From contig NZ_JACHFD010000001.1 of the NCBI RefSeq assembly GCF_014201715.1, forward strand, positions 392,741-456,740: DNA of 64,000 bases, given 5' to 3'. Position numbers and translations under genes: made by a program. Origin of the DNA: Haloferula luteola (GTDB taxonomy: Bacteria; Verrucomicrobiota; Verrucomicrobiia; Verrucomicrobiales; Akkermansiaceae). The notes under the pieces were generated by a model. The model searched no databases. It was not told the origin of the DNA and saw nothing but the letters and a program-made list of their open reading frames with translations. Shown here piece after piece: positions 42,685 through 51,411 of the stretch (within the stretch, counting starts at the first letter, position 1; every line of letters starts with the position of its first letter).

Positions 42685-43545
42685 ATGATCACGCGCTTTG
42701 CCCCCAGCCCCACCGGCCTGCTCCACTTGGGGCATGCCTATGCGGCATGGGTGGCTGCCGAATGGGCCCGTCGCGCCGGGGGCCAGTTTCTTCTCCGCTT
42801 CGAAGACATCGACCACACCCGCGTACGGGAAAACTTCTACACGGCGGCATCCGAAGATCTCGCCTGGCTCGGCTTCGCCCCGGATGCCCCGCCGATTCGC
42901 CAACTCGATCGCAGCGACGCTTACGATCAGGCTCTCGCCCGACTCCGGGAACTTCGCGTTGTCTATCCCTGCTTCTGCACCCGCAAAGAAATCGAGGCCG
43001 AAATCGCCTCCATGTCCACCGCACCCCAAGGCCCCGAAGGCCCCCTCTACCCGGGAACTTGCCGCCAGCTCTCACCCGACGACCAGCAACGCTTCCTCGC
43101 CGCCGGCCGCGAGCCCACCTGGAGAATCGACGCCCACCGCGCAGCCGCAAAAGTCGGTCGTCTGCATTTTCACGACGGATTGCATGGGGAAATGCAGGTG
43201 GATCCCTCCCTTCTCGGCGATGCCGTATTGGCACGCCGGGACATCGGCACTTCTTATCACCTGGCAGTCGTCACCGATGATGCTTGGCAAAAAATCACCC
43301 ACGTCACCCGCGGCGACGACCTTCTCCCCTCCACTCATCTTCACCGGGTCCTCCAGACCTTGCTCGGACACCCCGCCCCTCTCTACCTTCACCACCCGCT
43401 CGTCACCGACGCCGCAGGCCGACGCCTCGCCAAACGCGACGACGCCCGCTCGATCCGCGCTTACCGTGAATCCGGTCTATCCCCGACTGAAATCCGCGCT
43501 ATGCTCCCCCCACTCCCGCTCTGCGTCTCTGAAACCCGAGCCTGA
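42685..43545 (+). CDS. gluQ: Glutamyl-Q tRNA(Asp) synthetase
   Basis: GluQ-RS attaches glutamate to queuosine at position 34 of tRNA-Asp. It is a truncated class I synthetase of 286 residues without an anticodon-binding domain. It starts at once with R-F-A-P-S-P-T-G-L-L-H-L-G-H (HIGH motif). The zinc site C-F-C ... Y-P-G-T-C (about residues 96-125) is as in E. coli GluQ-RS, the catalytic region has H-V-T-R-G-D-D-L-L, and the KMSKS counterpart is R-L-A-K-R-D-D. Length and zinc site separate it from GltX. It lies 8 bases upstream of the yceD gene. Confidence 0.92.
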   Translation: MITRFAPSPTGLLHLGHAYAAWVAAEWARRAGGQFLLRFEDIDHTRVRENFYTAASEDLAWLGFAPDAPPIRQLDRSDAYDQALARLRELRVVYPCFCTRKEIEAEIASMSTAPQGPEGPLYPGTCRQLSPDDQQRFLAAGREPTWRIDAHRAAAKVGRLHFHDGLHGEMQVDPSLLGDAVLARRDIGTSYHLAVVTDDAWQKITHVTRGDDLLPSTHLHRVLQTLLGHPAPLYLHHPLVTDAAGRRLAKRDDARSIRAYRESGLSPTEIRAMLPPLPLCVSETRA

Positions 43546-43553
43546 TTTTCGCC

Positions 43554-44057
43554 ATGTCCAAAAAATTGATCATCGACCTCGCCACGCTCCCTGATGAGGG
43601 CAAAGCCGTTGCCGGCGAGCTGGATCCCACTCTGTTCGACCTCCCTCAAGGCGATGCCCGTCCGGTAGGTCCGCTGGAGTATGATCTCTATATCCAGCGC
43701 TTCAGCTCAGAACTCCTCCTCACGGGACGATTATCAGCACCCTTTGAATTTACGTGTGTCCGAACCCTCCACCCCTTCGTCCAAACCGTCGTCGTCGAGC
43801 CGGCAGCCGTTTCGCTCGAGATCGCCGATGGGGCGGAAATCGATGCCAGCGAGGCCCTTCGTGAGGAAATCCTCATCAATTTTCCGTCCGATCCCCGTTG
43901 CGATGATGCGGACGAACCTCAGCAGTGTGAAATCGATCCGCGATATTTGGCAGTGGACAAACCCGTCGACGATGCTGTAGAGACGCGCCCCCGCGCGGAA
44001 GGGGACAGCCGATGGGCTGCCCTGGACGTGCTGAAGAACACTGATTCAGACCGCTAA
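43554..44057 (+). CDS. yceD: YceD / DUF177 protein
   Basis: The 167-residue product has the DUF177 pattern: G-P-L-E-Y-D-L-Y-I-Q-R-F-S-S-E-L-L-L-T-G near residue 38, C-V-R-T-L-H-P-F near 64, and an acidic C-terminus. YceD is typically encoded directly before rpmF and has been linked to 23S rRNA maturation or fatty-acid/ribosome coordination in other bacteria. Here it also precedes rpmF (12 bases) and plsX, the standard order. Its Cys content is low (C-D-D-A-D-E-P-Q-Q-C) compared with some relatives. Confidence 0.85.
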   Translation: MSKKLIIDLATLPDEGKAVAGELDPTLFDLPQGDARPVGPLEYDLYIQRFSSELLLTGRLSAPFEFTCVRTLHPFVQTVVVEPAAVSLEIADGAEIDASEALREEILINFPSDPRCDDADEPQQCEIDPRYLAVDKPVDDAVETRPRAEGDSRWAALDVLKNTDSDR

Positions 44058-44069
44058 CTTTTTCCCGTC

Positions 44070-44252
44070 ATGGCAGTACCCAAGCGTCGTCAATCCAAGA
44101 GCCGTCAGAAAATGCGCCGTGGCGCAAACCGTTGGCGTGCCCCCATCTTCAAGACTTGCCCGGAATGCGATAGCCGCATCCCGTCCCACATTGCCTGCCC
44201 GTCCTGCGGTTACTATGCCGGACGCAAGGTGCTTGAGGTGGACGCGTTCTAA
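44070..44252 (+). CDS. rpmF: 50S ribosomal protein L32
   Basis: L32 is a small protein of the large ribosomal subunit. The 60-residue sequence starts M-A-V-P-K-R-R-Q-S-K-S-R and has the zinc-binding pair C-P-E-C and C-P-S-C (about residues 28-46), then G-Y-Y-A-G-R-K-V-L. This is the zinc-binding form. It lies 12 bases after yceD and 88 bases before plsX. Confidence 0.97.
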   Translation: MAVPKRRQSKSRQKMRRGANRWRAPIFKTCPECDSRIPSHIACPSCGYYAGRKVLEVDAF

Positions 44253-44285
44253 AGCGCTCTGCGCTTTGGTGAACCTCTTCCCCTG

Positions 44286-44314
44286 ATCGCCGCTCCGCTC
44301 GACGGAGCGGTGAT
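44286..44314 (+). promoter_or_regulatory. 12-bp hairpin in the rpmF-plsX gap
   Basis: ATCGCCGCTCCG (44286-44297) pairs with CGGAGCGGTGAT (44303-44314), with one G-T pair, around the loop CTCGA. Only a weak T-run (TTTCT) follows, so it may be an attenuator, an mRNA stabiliser or a leaky terminator between rpmF and plsX. Confidence 0.5.
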
Positions 44315-44340
44315 TTCTCGTATCCACGTCTCTCGCACCC

Positions 44341-45378
44341 ATGAAAGTAGCTCTCGACGTCATGGGCGGCGACCGTGCCCCGGAAGTGAATCTTGCCGGT
44401 GCCGCCGCCTCCCTCGCCGATTTTCCCTCGCTCCAAAAACTCTTCCTCGTCGGTGACGAGGCAGCCATTCGCTCTGGAGCACCCGCTCACGGCCTTCGGC
44501 TCGACGATCCGCGTATCGAGATTGTCCCCTCGACCGAAGTGATCGCCATGTGCGAGGCAGGCGCCACGGCCATTCGACGAAAAAAACAGTCGTCCATCTC
44601 CATCGCCATGGATTTGGTCAAATCTGGCCAGGCCGATGCCTTCGTCTCCGCAGGGAACACCGGAGCCTGTGTCGCGGCTGCCCAGATCAAGCTCCGCCTC
44701 ATTCCAGGAATCGAACGTGCTGGCATCGCCTCTGGCCTGCCCAACGAACACGGCACCTGTCACCTTCTCGACGCTGGCGCCAACCCCGAGGCCAAACCCT
44801 CCCACCTTCTCGGCTACGCCATCATGGGCGCTGCCTTCTCCCGCGGCGTGTATGGAGTGAAGAACCCGAAAGTTGGCATCATGTCGAACGGCGAGGAGGA
44901 CGAAAAAGGCACCCCTTTCACCAAGGAAACCTTCGCCCTCGTCAAAGACTTCGCCGCCACCGGCAAAGCCCCCTTCGAATTCATCGGCAATGTCGAAGGT
45001 CACGACCTGTTCGACGAAGAACTTCACGTCTGCCTGTGTGACGGCTTCACCGGCAACATCGTCCTCAAGACCGCCGAAGCCACCGCCAAAGCGATGTCCA
45101 AGTGGCTTCGCCAAGCCCTCACCGCCAGCCCCGTCCGCAAGGCAGGAGCCCTGTTGGCCAAAGGTGCCTTCGGCGAGCTCAAACAACGGGCAAGTGCCGA
45201 AAGCTACGGCGGCAGCCCGCTACTGGGCGTCAACGGAGTCGTCATCATTGCCCATGGAGGTTCGACCGCCGTCGCGATTCGCAATGCCATCCGAGTGGGC
45301 CTGGAGAGCGCCGAACAAAAGGTCAACGATCACATCCGCCAAGCCCTCGCCGCTTTGGACACGGAGTCCGCCGCCTGA
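44341..45378 (+). CDS. plsX: Phosphate acyltransferase PlsX
   Basis: PlsX converts acyl-ACP to acyl-phosphate for phospholipid synthesis with PlsY. The 345-residue protein begins with the family hallmark M-K-V-A-L-D-V-M-G-G-D-R-A-P-E and contains S-A-G-N-T-G-A near residue 102, G-N-V-E-G-H-D near 218, V-C-L-C-D-G-F-T-G-N-I-V-L-K near 231-244 and Y-G-G-S-P-L-L-G-V near 288-296. Length and order are standard. The yceD-rpmF-plsX cluster is conserved widely; fabH is not next here. Confidence 0.96.
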   Translation: MKVALDVMGGDRAPEVNLAGAAASLADFPSLQKLFLVGDEAAIRSGAPAHGLRLDDPRIEIVPSTEVIAMCEAGATAIRRKKQSSISIAMDLVKSGQADAFVSAGNTGACVAAAQIKLRLIPGIERAGIASGLPNEHGTCHLLDAGANPEAKPSHLLGYAIMGAAFSRGVYGVKNPKVGIMSNGEEDEKGTPFTKETFALVKDFAATGKAPFEFIGNVEGHDLFDEELHVCLCDGFTGNIVLKTAEATAKAMSKWLRQALTASPVRKAGALLAKGAFGELKQRASAESYGGSPLLGVNGVVIIAHGGSTAVAIRNAIRVGLESAEQKVNDHIRQALAALDTESAA

Positions 45379-45421
45379 GGAAAGGATTGCCGATCGGGGA
45401 TTTCACGCTCCATTGGTCTGC

Positions 45422-45916
45422 ATGCCAGAGCCGCATATCCCGCCCCGGCTGTTCGAGGACTTCGAAGCGGAACGCATCACCCGCGAACAGCTGCATGCCG
45501 CCATGGCGTGGCATGCAGAAACCTTGCTCGTCGAGGTGGAGGAAGCGGTCGACGACCCTGTTGCCACCTGGTGGGAAACCATGCTCGCCAAACGCGCAGC
45601 CGCCCGCTTTTGCCATCGCCATGGCGAACGCCGCGTCCGCCACGTACTGCTCGCCCTGTCACGCATCCCCGGCTACCCTCACGCCCGGTTTCTTTGGAAT
45701 GCCGCCCACCCCGATGTTCCCCTGCATTGTTTTTTCCGCGTGCGCCGGGCACCGCTATTTCGCCCCTTGGAGCTCAAAAATCGCCAAGGCATGCTCCGCA
45801 TCACCCTCGATCGAGGAGACTCTGATGGCCAGCTCGTCCGCGAGACCTTCCTTTTGGAGCACAGCCCCCAGGGCCTGATCGCCCACCCGGCCCCTGCCGG
45901 ACCTTCGACTCATTGA
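45422..45916 (+). CDS. Conserved-looking protein of unknown function
   Basis: A 164-residue protein from ATG 45422, 43 bases after plsX. It begins P-R-L-F-E-D-F-E-A-E-R-I-T-R-E-Q-L-H-A-A-M-A-W-H, a helical segment, followed by D-P-V-A-T-W-W-E-T-M-L-A-K and then R-H-G-E-R-R-V-R-H-V-L-L-A-L-S-R-I-P-G-Y-P. The second half has strand-like V-P-L-H-C-F-F-R-V-R-R-A-P and G-Q-L-V-R-E-T-F-L-L-E-H. No signal peptide or membrane segment is seen. Amino-acid composition and codon use look coding, and it fits the operon spacing. No family was recognised. The last 7 bases overlap the convergent folC gene. Confidence 0.7.
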   Translation: MPEPHIPPRLFEDFEAERITREQLHAAMAWHAETLLVEVEEAVDDPVATWWETMLAKRAAARFCHRHGERRVRHVLLALSRIPGYPHARFLWNAAHPDVPLHCFFRVRRAPLFRPLELKNRQGMLRITLDRGDSDGQLVRETFLLEHSPQGLIAHPAPAGPSTH

Positions 45917-47124
45917 TCGCTGGCACGATGGTCGAGCTCCTCCAGCCACGCCTTCACGTCGCCGATCAGAAACAATGAGCCCGCAACCAACAGCGGCCCA
46001 TCAAAATCTTCCAAAGCACTCATCGCGGAGGACAGCGAGGCATGCTCGGTCACTTCCCTGCCGCCAAAGGCTTCAGCCAGAGCGTCCGTGGGTAAGGCGC
46101 GAGGGCTGTCCACCGCCACCACGTGAATCACCTCCGCCAGCGGTCCAAGCTCCCGCGCGATCCCCACGAGATCCTTGGCTGCGACCACACTGAAGAGCAG
46201 GCCTGCCTGACTTTCTCCAAAGCGCTCCCGCCACGTCTTGGCCAACACGCCAGCCCCCTGCGGATTGTGGGCACCGTCCAGCACCATCGTCTTCCCCTGC
46301 CACGACAAAACCTCAAACCGCCCCGGCCAGGAAACCTGCGCCAGAGCGTGAATCAGCACCTCATAGTTCACCCGAAGCCCCGCCGCATGGGCACACTCCA
46401 CCGCCAACGCGGCGTTCCATGCCTGATGCTCGCCCGGCAACCCGATCGGATAGCCACGCAAGGGAGCTTCGACAAAACTCAAAGGAGATCGACGCTCGTT
46501 CGCCTCCATCTCCAACACTCGTCGCGCCTGCGGATCCTGAGGGGCGCTGAAGCAGGGCTTCCCCTCCACCAAAATCCCCGCCTTCTCCCGGGCGATCTCC
46601 GCAATCGTCTCTCCGAGCCATTGGGTGTGATCAAGGCCGATGGGCGTGATCGCACACACATCCGCCGGAACCGCCGTCGTCGCATCCAGTCGACCACCCA
46701 TGCCGGTTTCCAGCACGATCACCTCACACTCCCGCTCCCGGAACCACCGCATCCCAAGAGCCAGGGTGATCTCAAAAAAGGTCGGATGCGGATCCAAGGT
46801 TTCACACAGCTCACGCAACTCGGTCAACATCGCCGCACACGCGTCCTCAGGAATCTCCTCTCCACCCACCCGAATCCGTTCACGAAAATCCACCAAATGG
46901 GGAGAAGTGAACAAGCCGCAGCGGTGACCTCCCGTACGGGCGATCGCATCAATCATCGCACAGGTACTCCCCTTGCCATTGGTCCCCGCAACATGCACCA
47001 CCGTCACCCCATGCGCGGGAAACGCGAGGTACTGCTTGAGCAGTTGTCGCGGCCCATCGAGGCCGAGCTTGATGCCAAACAACTGCGTCGAGAACAGCCA
47101 GTCGATCGCTTCGGAGTAGGTCAT
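45910..47124 (-). CDS. folC: Dihydrofolate synthase / folylpolyglutamate synthase
   Basis: FolC adds glutamate to dihydropteroate and further glutamates to folates. The 404-residue protein begins M-T-Y-S-E-A-I-D-W-L-F, has the P-loop V-A-G-T-N-G-K-G-S-T near residue 48, the omega-loop region H-L-V-D-F-R-E-R-I, G-L-D-H-T-Q-W-L-G near 160, and a C-terminal Mur-ligase-like domain with V-L-D-G-A-H-N-P-Q-G. The start at ATG 47124 matches the family; an ATG at 47151 would add nine unrelated residues. It follows accD on the same strand after 67 bases, the common accD-folC arrangement. Confidence 0.94.
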   Translation of the reverse strand: MTYSEAIDWLFSTQLFGIKLGLDGPRQLLKQYLAFPAHGVTVVHVAGTNGKGSTCAMIDAIARTGGHRCGLFTSPHLVDFRERIRVGGEEIPEDACAAMLTELRELCETLDPHPTFFEITLALGMRWFRERECEVIVLETGMGGRLDATTAVPADVCAITPIGLDHTQWLGETIAEIAREKAGILVEGKPCFSAPQDPQARRVLEMEANERRSPLSFVEAPLRGYPIGLPGEHQAWNAALAVECAHAAGLRVNYEVLIHALAQVSWPGRFEVLSWQGKTMVLDGAHNPQGAGVLAKTWRERFGESQAGLLFSVVAAKDLVGIARELGPLAEVIHVVAVDSPRALPTDALAEAFGGREVTEHASLSSAMSALEDFDGPLLVAGSLFLIGDVKAWLEELDHRASDQ

Positions 47125-47191
47125 GCAGGTGATGCACGCGAATGAACGCAATCCCGCCGGATGCGCAACCCTCGAAACGCCGCGAGACGGC

Positions 47192-48019
47192 TCAAGGCAT
47201 CATATAGGTGAACAAGGTCACCATCTTGTCGCGCATCTGACCCCGCGGCACGATCGCGTCGACCAAACCATGATCGAGCATGAACTCTGCCGTCTGGAAG
47301 CCAGGAGGAAGATTCTGGTGAGTGGTCTCCTTCACCACTCGTGGCCCAGCAAAACCAATCATGCACTTCGGCTCCGCCAAATTGATATCGCCGATCGTCG
47401 CAAAGCTCGCCGTGACCCCACCGGTCGTCGGATGCGTGAGCACTGAAAGATACGGCAGTCCTGCCTCGCCAAGGCGAGCCAGCGCGCCACAGGTCTTCGC
47501 CATCTGCATCAAGGAAAGCATGCCCTCCTGCATGCGGGCGCCCGAAGAAGCCGAAACGATCACCATTCCTCGCTTTTCCTCAATCGCCGTCTCGATCGCC
47601 CGAGTGATTTTCTCTCCCACCACCGAACCCATCGAGCCAGCGAAGAACTTGAAATCCATCACCGCGATCATCCCCGGCTTGCCTCCGATCGTGAGGCGCC
47701 CGGTCACCACCGCATCTTCCAATCCGGTCGATTCTCTCAGCGCCGCCGTCTTTTCCGGATATCGGTCGAATCCCAAAGGGTTGGCCGAAATCAAATGCTT
47801 CTCGGTTTCCTCGAAACTCCCCGAATCCGCCAGCAGCGCAATCCGATCCCGAGACCCCAACAAAAAGTGGTGACCGCAATGATGGCAGGTCTGGTGGTGC
47901 TGGCGCAGCTCCAATTGATGAAGCATCGCGGAGCATTCCGGACACTTGGTCCACAGCCCCTCCGGCATTGCGTCCTTGGCCTTGTTCTTCCGAAGCGGCG
48001 GTCGATCGAAAATCCCCAT
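47192..48019 (-). CDS. accD: Acetyl-CoA carboxylase carboxyltransferase beta subunit
   Basis: AccD is half of the carboxyltransferase that makes malonyl-CoA. The 275-residue protein starts with the zinc finger C-P-E-C ... C-H-H-C (about residues 27-50). The carboxyltransferase core shows G-K-P-G-M-I-A-V-M-D-F-K-F, G-S-V-V-G-E-K-I-T-R-A, V-S-A-S-S-G-A-R-M-Q-E-G-M and T-H-P-T-T-G-G-V-T-A-S-F-A. It ends near the expected length. It lies between comF (57 bases upstream) and folC on the same strand. Confidence 0.96.
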   Translation of the reverse strand: MGIFDRPPLRKNKAKDAMPEGLWTKCPECSAMLHQLELRQHHQTCHHCGHHFLLGSRDRIALLADSGSFEETEKHLISANPLGFDRYPEKTAALRESTGLEDAVVTGRLTIGGKPGMIAVMDFKFFAGSMGSVVGEKITRAIETAIEEKRGMVIVSASSGARMQEGMLSLMQMAKTCGALARLGEAGLPYLSVLTHPTTGGVTASFATIGDINLAEPKCMIGFAGPRVVKETTHQNLPPGFQTAEFMLDHGLVDAIVPRGQMRDKMVTLFTYMMP

Positions 48020-48076
48020 GGTCGGTATCTCAGGATGAAAATGTTGCGCGAACCCTCGCGGAGCGCGACGCCCACG

Positions 48077-48814
48077 CTAGCCACGCATGACGGTGACGAC
48101 AACCACGTTTTGAACACCTGCAGAAACCAACATCCGCGCGCACTCATCCACGGTGGATCCCGTGGTCAAAACATCATCCACCAGCACCGCACCGGGCCAC
48201 CCATCAATGGCACCCCTGATTCGAAATGCCCCCCGCAAATTCTGTTGTCGTTCTTTGCGACTCAGGCGCGTCTGCGTGCGCGTGGCACGCACCCGCCGCA
48301 GTACGTCCTTCACCGGTAAGCCCAATTCCTTTCCCAGCGGCAATGCGATCTCCTTCGCCTGATTGAATCGACGCCACCCCTTCCTCCGCCAATGCAACGG
48401 GACCGGCACCAATGGCCAGCCTTCCTCCCGCACCCGCTCAAGCCGCCGATCCACAAATGCCCGCGCCGCCAACCGCGCCAAATCGCGCCCCAAATCGATC
48501 CTCCGATTGTATTTGAACTGGTGAATCCATGCCATGGCCTCTGGCGACCGCCTCACCCCCGATCGAGCGAACTCAAACGAAAATCGTTGGCCCCGACAAT
48601 TCGGGCAGGCGAAAGCCCCGTCGATCCGACCCTCAAAAGGCTCCGAACACATCCCACAAAACGGCGCCTCAATACTCGGCATCGCCGCTTCACATCCCGC
48701 GCAAAGGCCCCTGCCTCCCGCCACCGTCTCGCCACACCCAGCGCAGACGCCCGGGTAAATCCAATCCAACGCCCACTCCCAACCGCGCCGCCACAAGCCC
48801 GGGCGCTCAACCAT
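48077..48814 (-). CDS. comF: ComF-family phosphoribosyltransferase-like protein
   Basis: A 245-residue protein related to competence factor ComF. The N-terminal zinc ribbon has C-A-G-C ... C-A-G-C and C-G-M-C ... C-P-N-C (about residues 20-78), and the C-terminal phosphoribosyltransferase domain ends with the PRPP loop V-L-V-D-D-V-L-T-T-G-S-T-V-D-E. The middle has P-V-P-L-H-W-R-R-K-G-W-R-R-F-N-Q-A. ComF helps DNA uptake in some species and PriA-linked restart in others. The gene start overlaps the end of the CPBP protease gene by 8 bases. Confidence 0.92.
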   Translation of the reverse strand: MVERPGLWRRGWEWALDWIYPGVCAGCGETVAGGRGLCAGCEAAMPSIEAPFCGMCSEPFEGRIDGAFACPNCRGQRFSFEFARSGVRRSPEAMAWIHQFKYNRRIDLGRDLARLAARAFVDRRLERVREEGWPLVPVPLHWRRKGWRRFNQAKEIALPLGKELGLPVKDVLRRVRATRTQTRLSRKERQQNLRGAFRIRGAIDGWPGAVLVDDVLTTGSTVDECARMLVSAGVQNVVVVTVMRG

Positions 48815-49901
48815 GGCCTGGCCCCTCCGGCTTCCGGGGCGTCCACGCCACCACCAACAAGGCCGTCACCACCGCCAATCCCAGAGGCACCAACCCTTCT
48901 ACCAAAGTCGTCCCCACCAGCATCCGGGCCCATTCCGGCATCTTCAGCACCGGCCACGTCGCCCCTTTGTACAGCTGATACGCAAAAATCCATCCGGCGT
49001 GCAGCCCCACGGGCATCCACAGCGATGCCGTCCGCCACCGCGCCACCGCCAACACCACTCCCACCGCAAAGATCGTCAAAAACCGCCCGATCAATGCCTG
49101 AGGCTCCACAAAATGATGCAGAATTTGCCGCAACAACACGAAGCCAGCATCATATGCCTCTGGATCCGGCACCTTGGCCCCGGAGGGAGGGTCCAGGAAA
49201 TGCACCGCGGCAAACAGCAGCGACAATCCCACGATCGCCCACGCCGGCCGCATCGCGCGCAGAAAAATCCCCAACAACATCCCTCGAAAGAGCCATTCCT
49301 CAATCACCGCCACCATGCAGGCCGTGATCAGCGACCGGCGCAGGATGCTGCTCCAGGCAATGTCTGAGACCACCAAATTGGGCACTCCACGCGCCGACAC
49401 CTCCGCGTCCCGCCAAACGAAGAACCCCGCCTTCGCCAGCACCCACCCTGAAATCAGCAACAGACCCGCCGCGATCAGGAACCCTACCAGAAAATCCAAG
49501 GGGCCTCGACGGTTCTTCTCAAGCCGCTGCCCAGGCATCCCCGCGGCCTCTTCCGGCACCGACGTTTGCCACCCACCAGCGGGCGGCTTGCCCCGCCCAA
49601 GGCGCAGCCAAGCAATCAGCGGGCCCAATAAAACCAGGGCCGAAAACAGCACCGAACGGTCAAAAAACCGCGGGAAATTGTCCTTTGAACGGCGCGCCGC
49701 AGCTCCCAGCCACTCCACCAAACCATTGGTGTCCTTGCCATAAGTCACCTCGGCAATCCCCATGCCACCGTTATAGATAAAGGGCGCCAAGGCCGCCCCA
49801 AGAAGAAGCGTCGCCACCACATAGATGACAATCTTGACCACATCACTCTGCGCATACCGGGACACGGGAACGGACGCTAAGCCGCCCCCGCCTCCTGCCA
49901 A
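48807..49901 (-). CDS. CPBP-family intramembrane metalloprotease
   Basis: A multi-pass CAAX-protease/bacteriocin-processing family protein, 364 residues. The catalytic signatures are E-E-W-L-F-R-G (about residues 206-212) and F-A-A-V-H-F (about 237-242). Hydrophobic helices lie at about 22-45, 88-106, 135-158, 186-204, 213-242, 280-298 and 340-356. CPBP enzymes cleave within membranes and often act in peptide maturation or immunity to bacteriocins; the substrate here is unknown. The start is uncertain: a GTG in V-S-R-Y-A-Q about 12 residues in would remove a Gly-rich leader. It heads the comF-accD-folC run. Confidence 0.85.
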   Translation of the reverse strand: MAGGGGGLASVPVSRYAQSDVVKIVIYVVATLLLGAALAPFIYNGGMGIAEVTYGKDTNGLVEWLGAAARRSKDNFPRFFDRSVLFSALVLLGPLIAWLRLGRGKPPAGGWQTSVPEEAAGMPGQRLEKNRRGPLDFLVGFLIAAGLLLISGWVLAKAGFFVWRDAEVSARGVPNLVVSDIAWSSILRRSLITACMVAVIEEWLFRGMLLGIFLRAMRPAWAIVGLSLLFAAVHFLDPPSGAKVPDPEAYDAGFVLLRQILHHFVEPQALIGRFLTIFAVGVVLAVARWRTASLWMPVGLHAGWIFAYQLYKGATWPVLKMPEWARMLVGTTLVEGLVPLGLAVVTALLVVAWTPRKPEGPGHG

Positions 49902-49963
49902 GTGATAACTTGCCGGGGAAGCGCGCTTGATCTGCCGGCCCGACCCGACCGATGCTCCCGCGC

Positions 49964-50236
49964 ATGGAATCCCACGAGTGGCGCGAACGCACCGACGAAG
50001 GCCTCCGTTTCTGGCGCGCCTCCCGTCACGCCGGCCAATGGACCTTCAAGACCACCCTCAAATCCGATCCCGACTGGGAAGATATCGATCCCGTCCCGCG
50101 CGAGCTCTGGGAAGAACTGCGCGAGATTCTGTGGCGCAAGTACCAGCGCAAACGTTGCCCATGGAAACTCATCGAGGACATCGACAAATTGTTGGAGTCC
50201 GATGGAGACTCCTTCCCTGCCAATCCCTCGCGTTGA
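49964..50236 (+). CDS. Small protein of unknown function
   Basis: Ninety residues from ATG 49964 (a start at 49952 would add four). It is rich in Trp and charged residues: M-E-S-H-E-W-R-E-R-T-D-E-G-L-R-F-W-R-A-S, W-T-F-K-T-T-L-K near residue 26, then L-W-E-E-L-R-E-I-L-W-R-K-Y and C-P-W-K-L-I-E-D-I-D. No membrane segment or known motif is seen. It is probably a helical cytoplasmic protein. It lies 89 bases upstream of the M42 peptidase gene and is divergent from the CPBP gene. Confidence 0.6.
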   Translation: MESHEWRERTDEGLRFWRASRHAGQWTFKTTLKSDPDWEDIDPVPRELWEELREILWRKYQRKRCPWKLIEDIDKLLESDGDSFPANPSR

Positions 50237-50325
50237 TTCCCCAGCGCTACGGGGATCTCCCCCCATTTTTCGAAGAAGTCGTTCCCGCCCCATTCCCCGT
50301 TGCCCTTGGAAAGCATCGTGCTTGA

Positions 50326-51411
50326 ATGCGCCCCATGACATCCTCGGATCGCGAATTCCTCCACGAACTCCTCGAAACCCCCAGCCCCACCGGGCGTGAA
50401 ATGCCCGGCCAGCGGGTCTGGGCCAAGCACATCGGCCAGCACGCCGACTCCGTGGAATGCGATGCCTATGGCTCCACTTGGGCGACCCTCCAGGGAACCA
50501 GTGACCAAACCGTTGTGCTCACCGCACACGCCGACGAAATCGGCTGGATGATCCGGCACATTCAGGACGATGGATTCCTGCGCCTGGAACGCGTCGGAGG
50601 CTCCGATTTCGCCGCTGCTCAGGGCCGTCGCCTGCGCTTCTTCGGCGACAAAGGCGAAGTCCCCGGAATCATCGGCAACACTGCCGTTCACCTCCGCCGC
50701 GATGAACTGGGCAAAGAAAAAGCCCCTCAAATCTATGACCTGTGGGTCGATGTGGGCGCATCCTCCGCTGCCGAAGTCGCCGAGATGGGCCTCCGCGTCG
50801 GCCATTGGGCCGTCTATACCGACGGACCCGCCGAGCTGGCCAACCAACGCATCATCTCCCGTGCCCTCGATAACCGCATCGGCGGCTACATCATCGCTCA
50901 GGCCCTCAAGCGCATCGCCGAGTCAGGCACCAAGCCCGCTTTCACCCTCATCTGCCTGAACACCGTGCAGGAGGAAATCGGTGGCCACGGCGCCATCATG
51001 GCCACCTATGCGCTCAAACCCGACGTCTGTGTGTGCCTCGATGTTACCCACGCCACCGACACCCCCGGTATCGACCCCAAACGCTTCGGCCTCGTCAAAC
51101 TCGGTGGCGGCCCCGCCCTCAGCCACGGCACCGCCAACCATCCCCTGGTGGTCGATCGACTCATCGCCACCGCTGCCCACCGGGACATCCCCGTCCAGCA
51201 CGAAGCCAGCAGCCGCTACACCGGCACCGATACCGACAAAATCTTCTACCAACGCGGCGGTATCCCCAGCGCCCTCGTTTCCCTTCCCCTGCGCTGCATG
51301 CACTCCGTCGTGGAAACCGCCCACCTCGATGACATCGAACGCATCATCGACCTGCTGGCTTCATTTGTTCTCGGCCTCAGCGCGGAAGACAGGTTCCATC
51401 AAAGCCTGTGA
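50326..51411 (+). CDS. M42-family metallopeptidase
   Basis: A 361-residue cocatalytic zinc aminopeptidase of the M42 (FrvX-like) family. Metal ligands and catalytic groups are visible: V-L-T-A-H-A-D-E-I-G-W-M (His first ligand, about residue 68), R-A-L-D-N-R-I-G-G-Y (bridging Asp, about 183), V-Q-E-E-I-G-G-H-G (Glu pair, about 214) and C-L-D-V-T-H-A-T-D-T (Asp ligand, about 240). M42 enzymes form large oligomers that trim peptides in the cytoplasm. The start could also be ATG 50335. The stop overlaps the start of the next gene by 4 bases, so the two are translated together. Confidence 0.9.
   Translation: MRPMTSSDREFLHELLETPSPTGREMPGQRVWAKHIGQHADSVECDAYGSTWATLQGTSDQTVVLTAHADEIGWMIRHIQDDGFLRLERVGGSDFAAAQGRRLRFFGDKGEVPGIIGNTAVHLRRDELGKEKAPQIYDLWVDVGASSAAEVAEMGLRVGHWAVYTDGPAELANQRIISRALDNRIGGYIIAQALKRIAESGTKPAFTLICLNTVQEEIGGHGAIMATYALKPDVCVCLDVTHATDTPGIDPKRFGLVKLGGGPALSHGTANHPLVVDRLIATAAHRDIPVQHEASSRYTGTDTDKIFYQRGGIPSALVSLPLRCMHSVVETAHLDDIERIIDLLASFVLGLSAEDRFHQSL

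Noticed and set aside
43431..43460. Apparent lack of a KMSKS motif in GluQ-RS
   Set aside because: The R-L-A-K-R-D-D variant is within the range seen in GluQ/GltX enzymes, so the enzyme is not considered broken.
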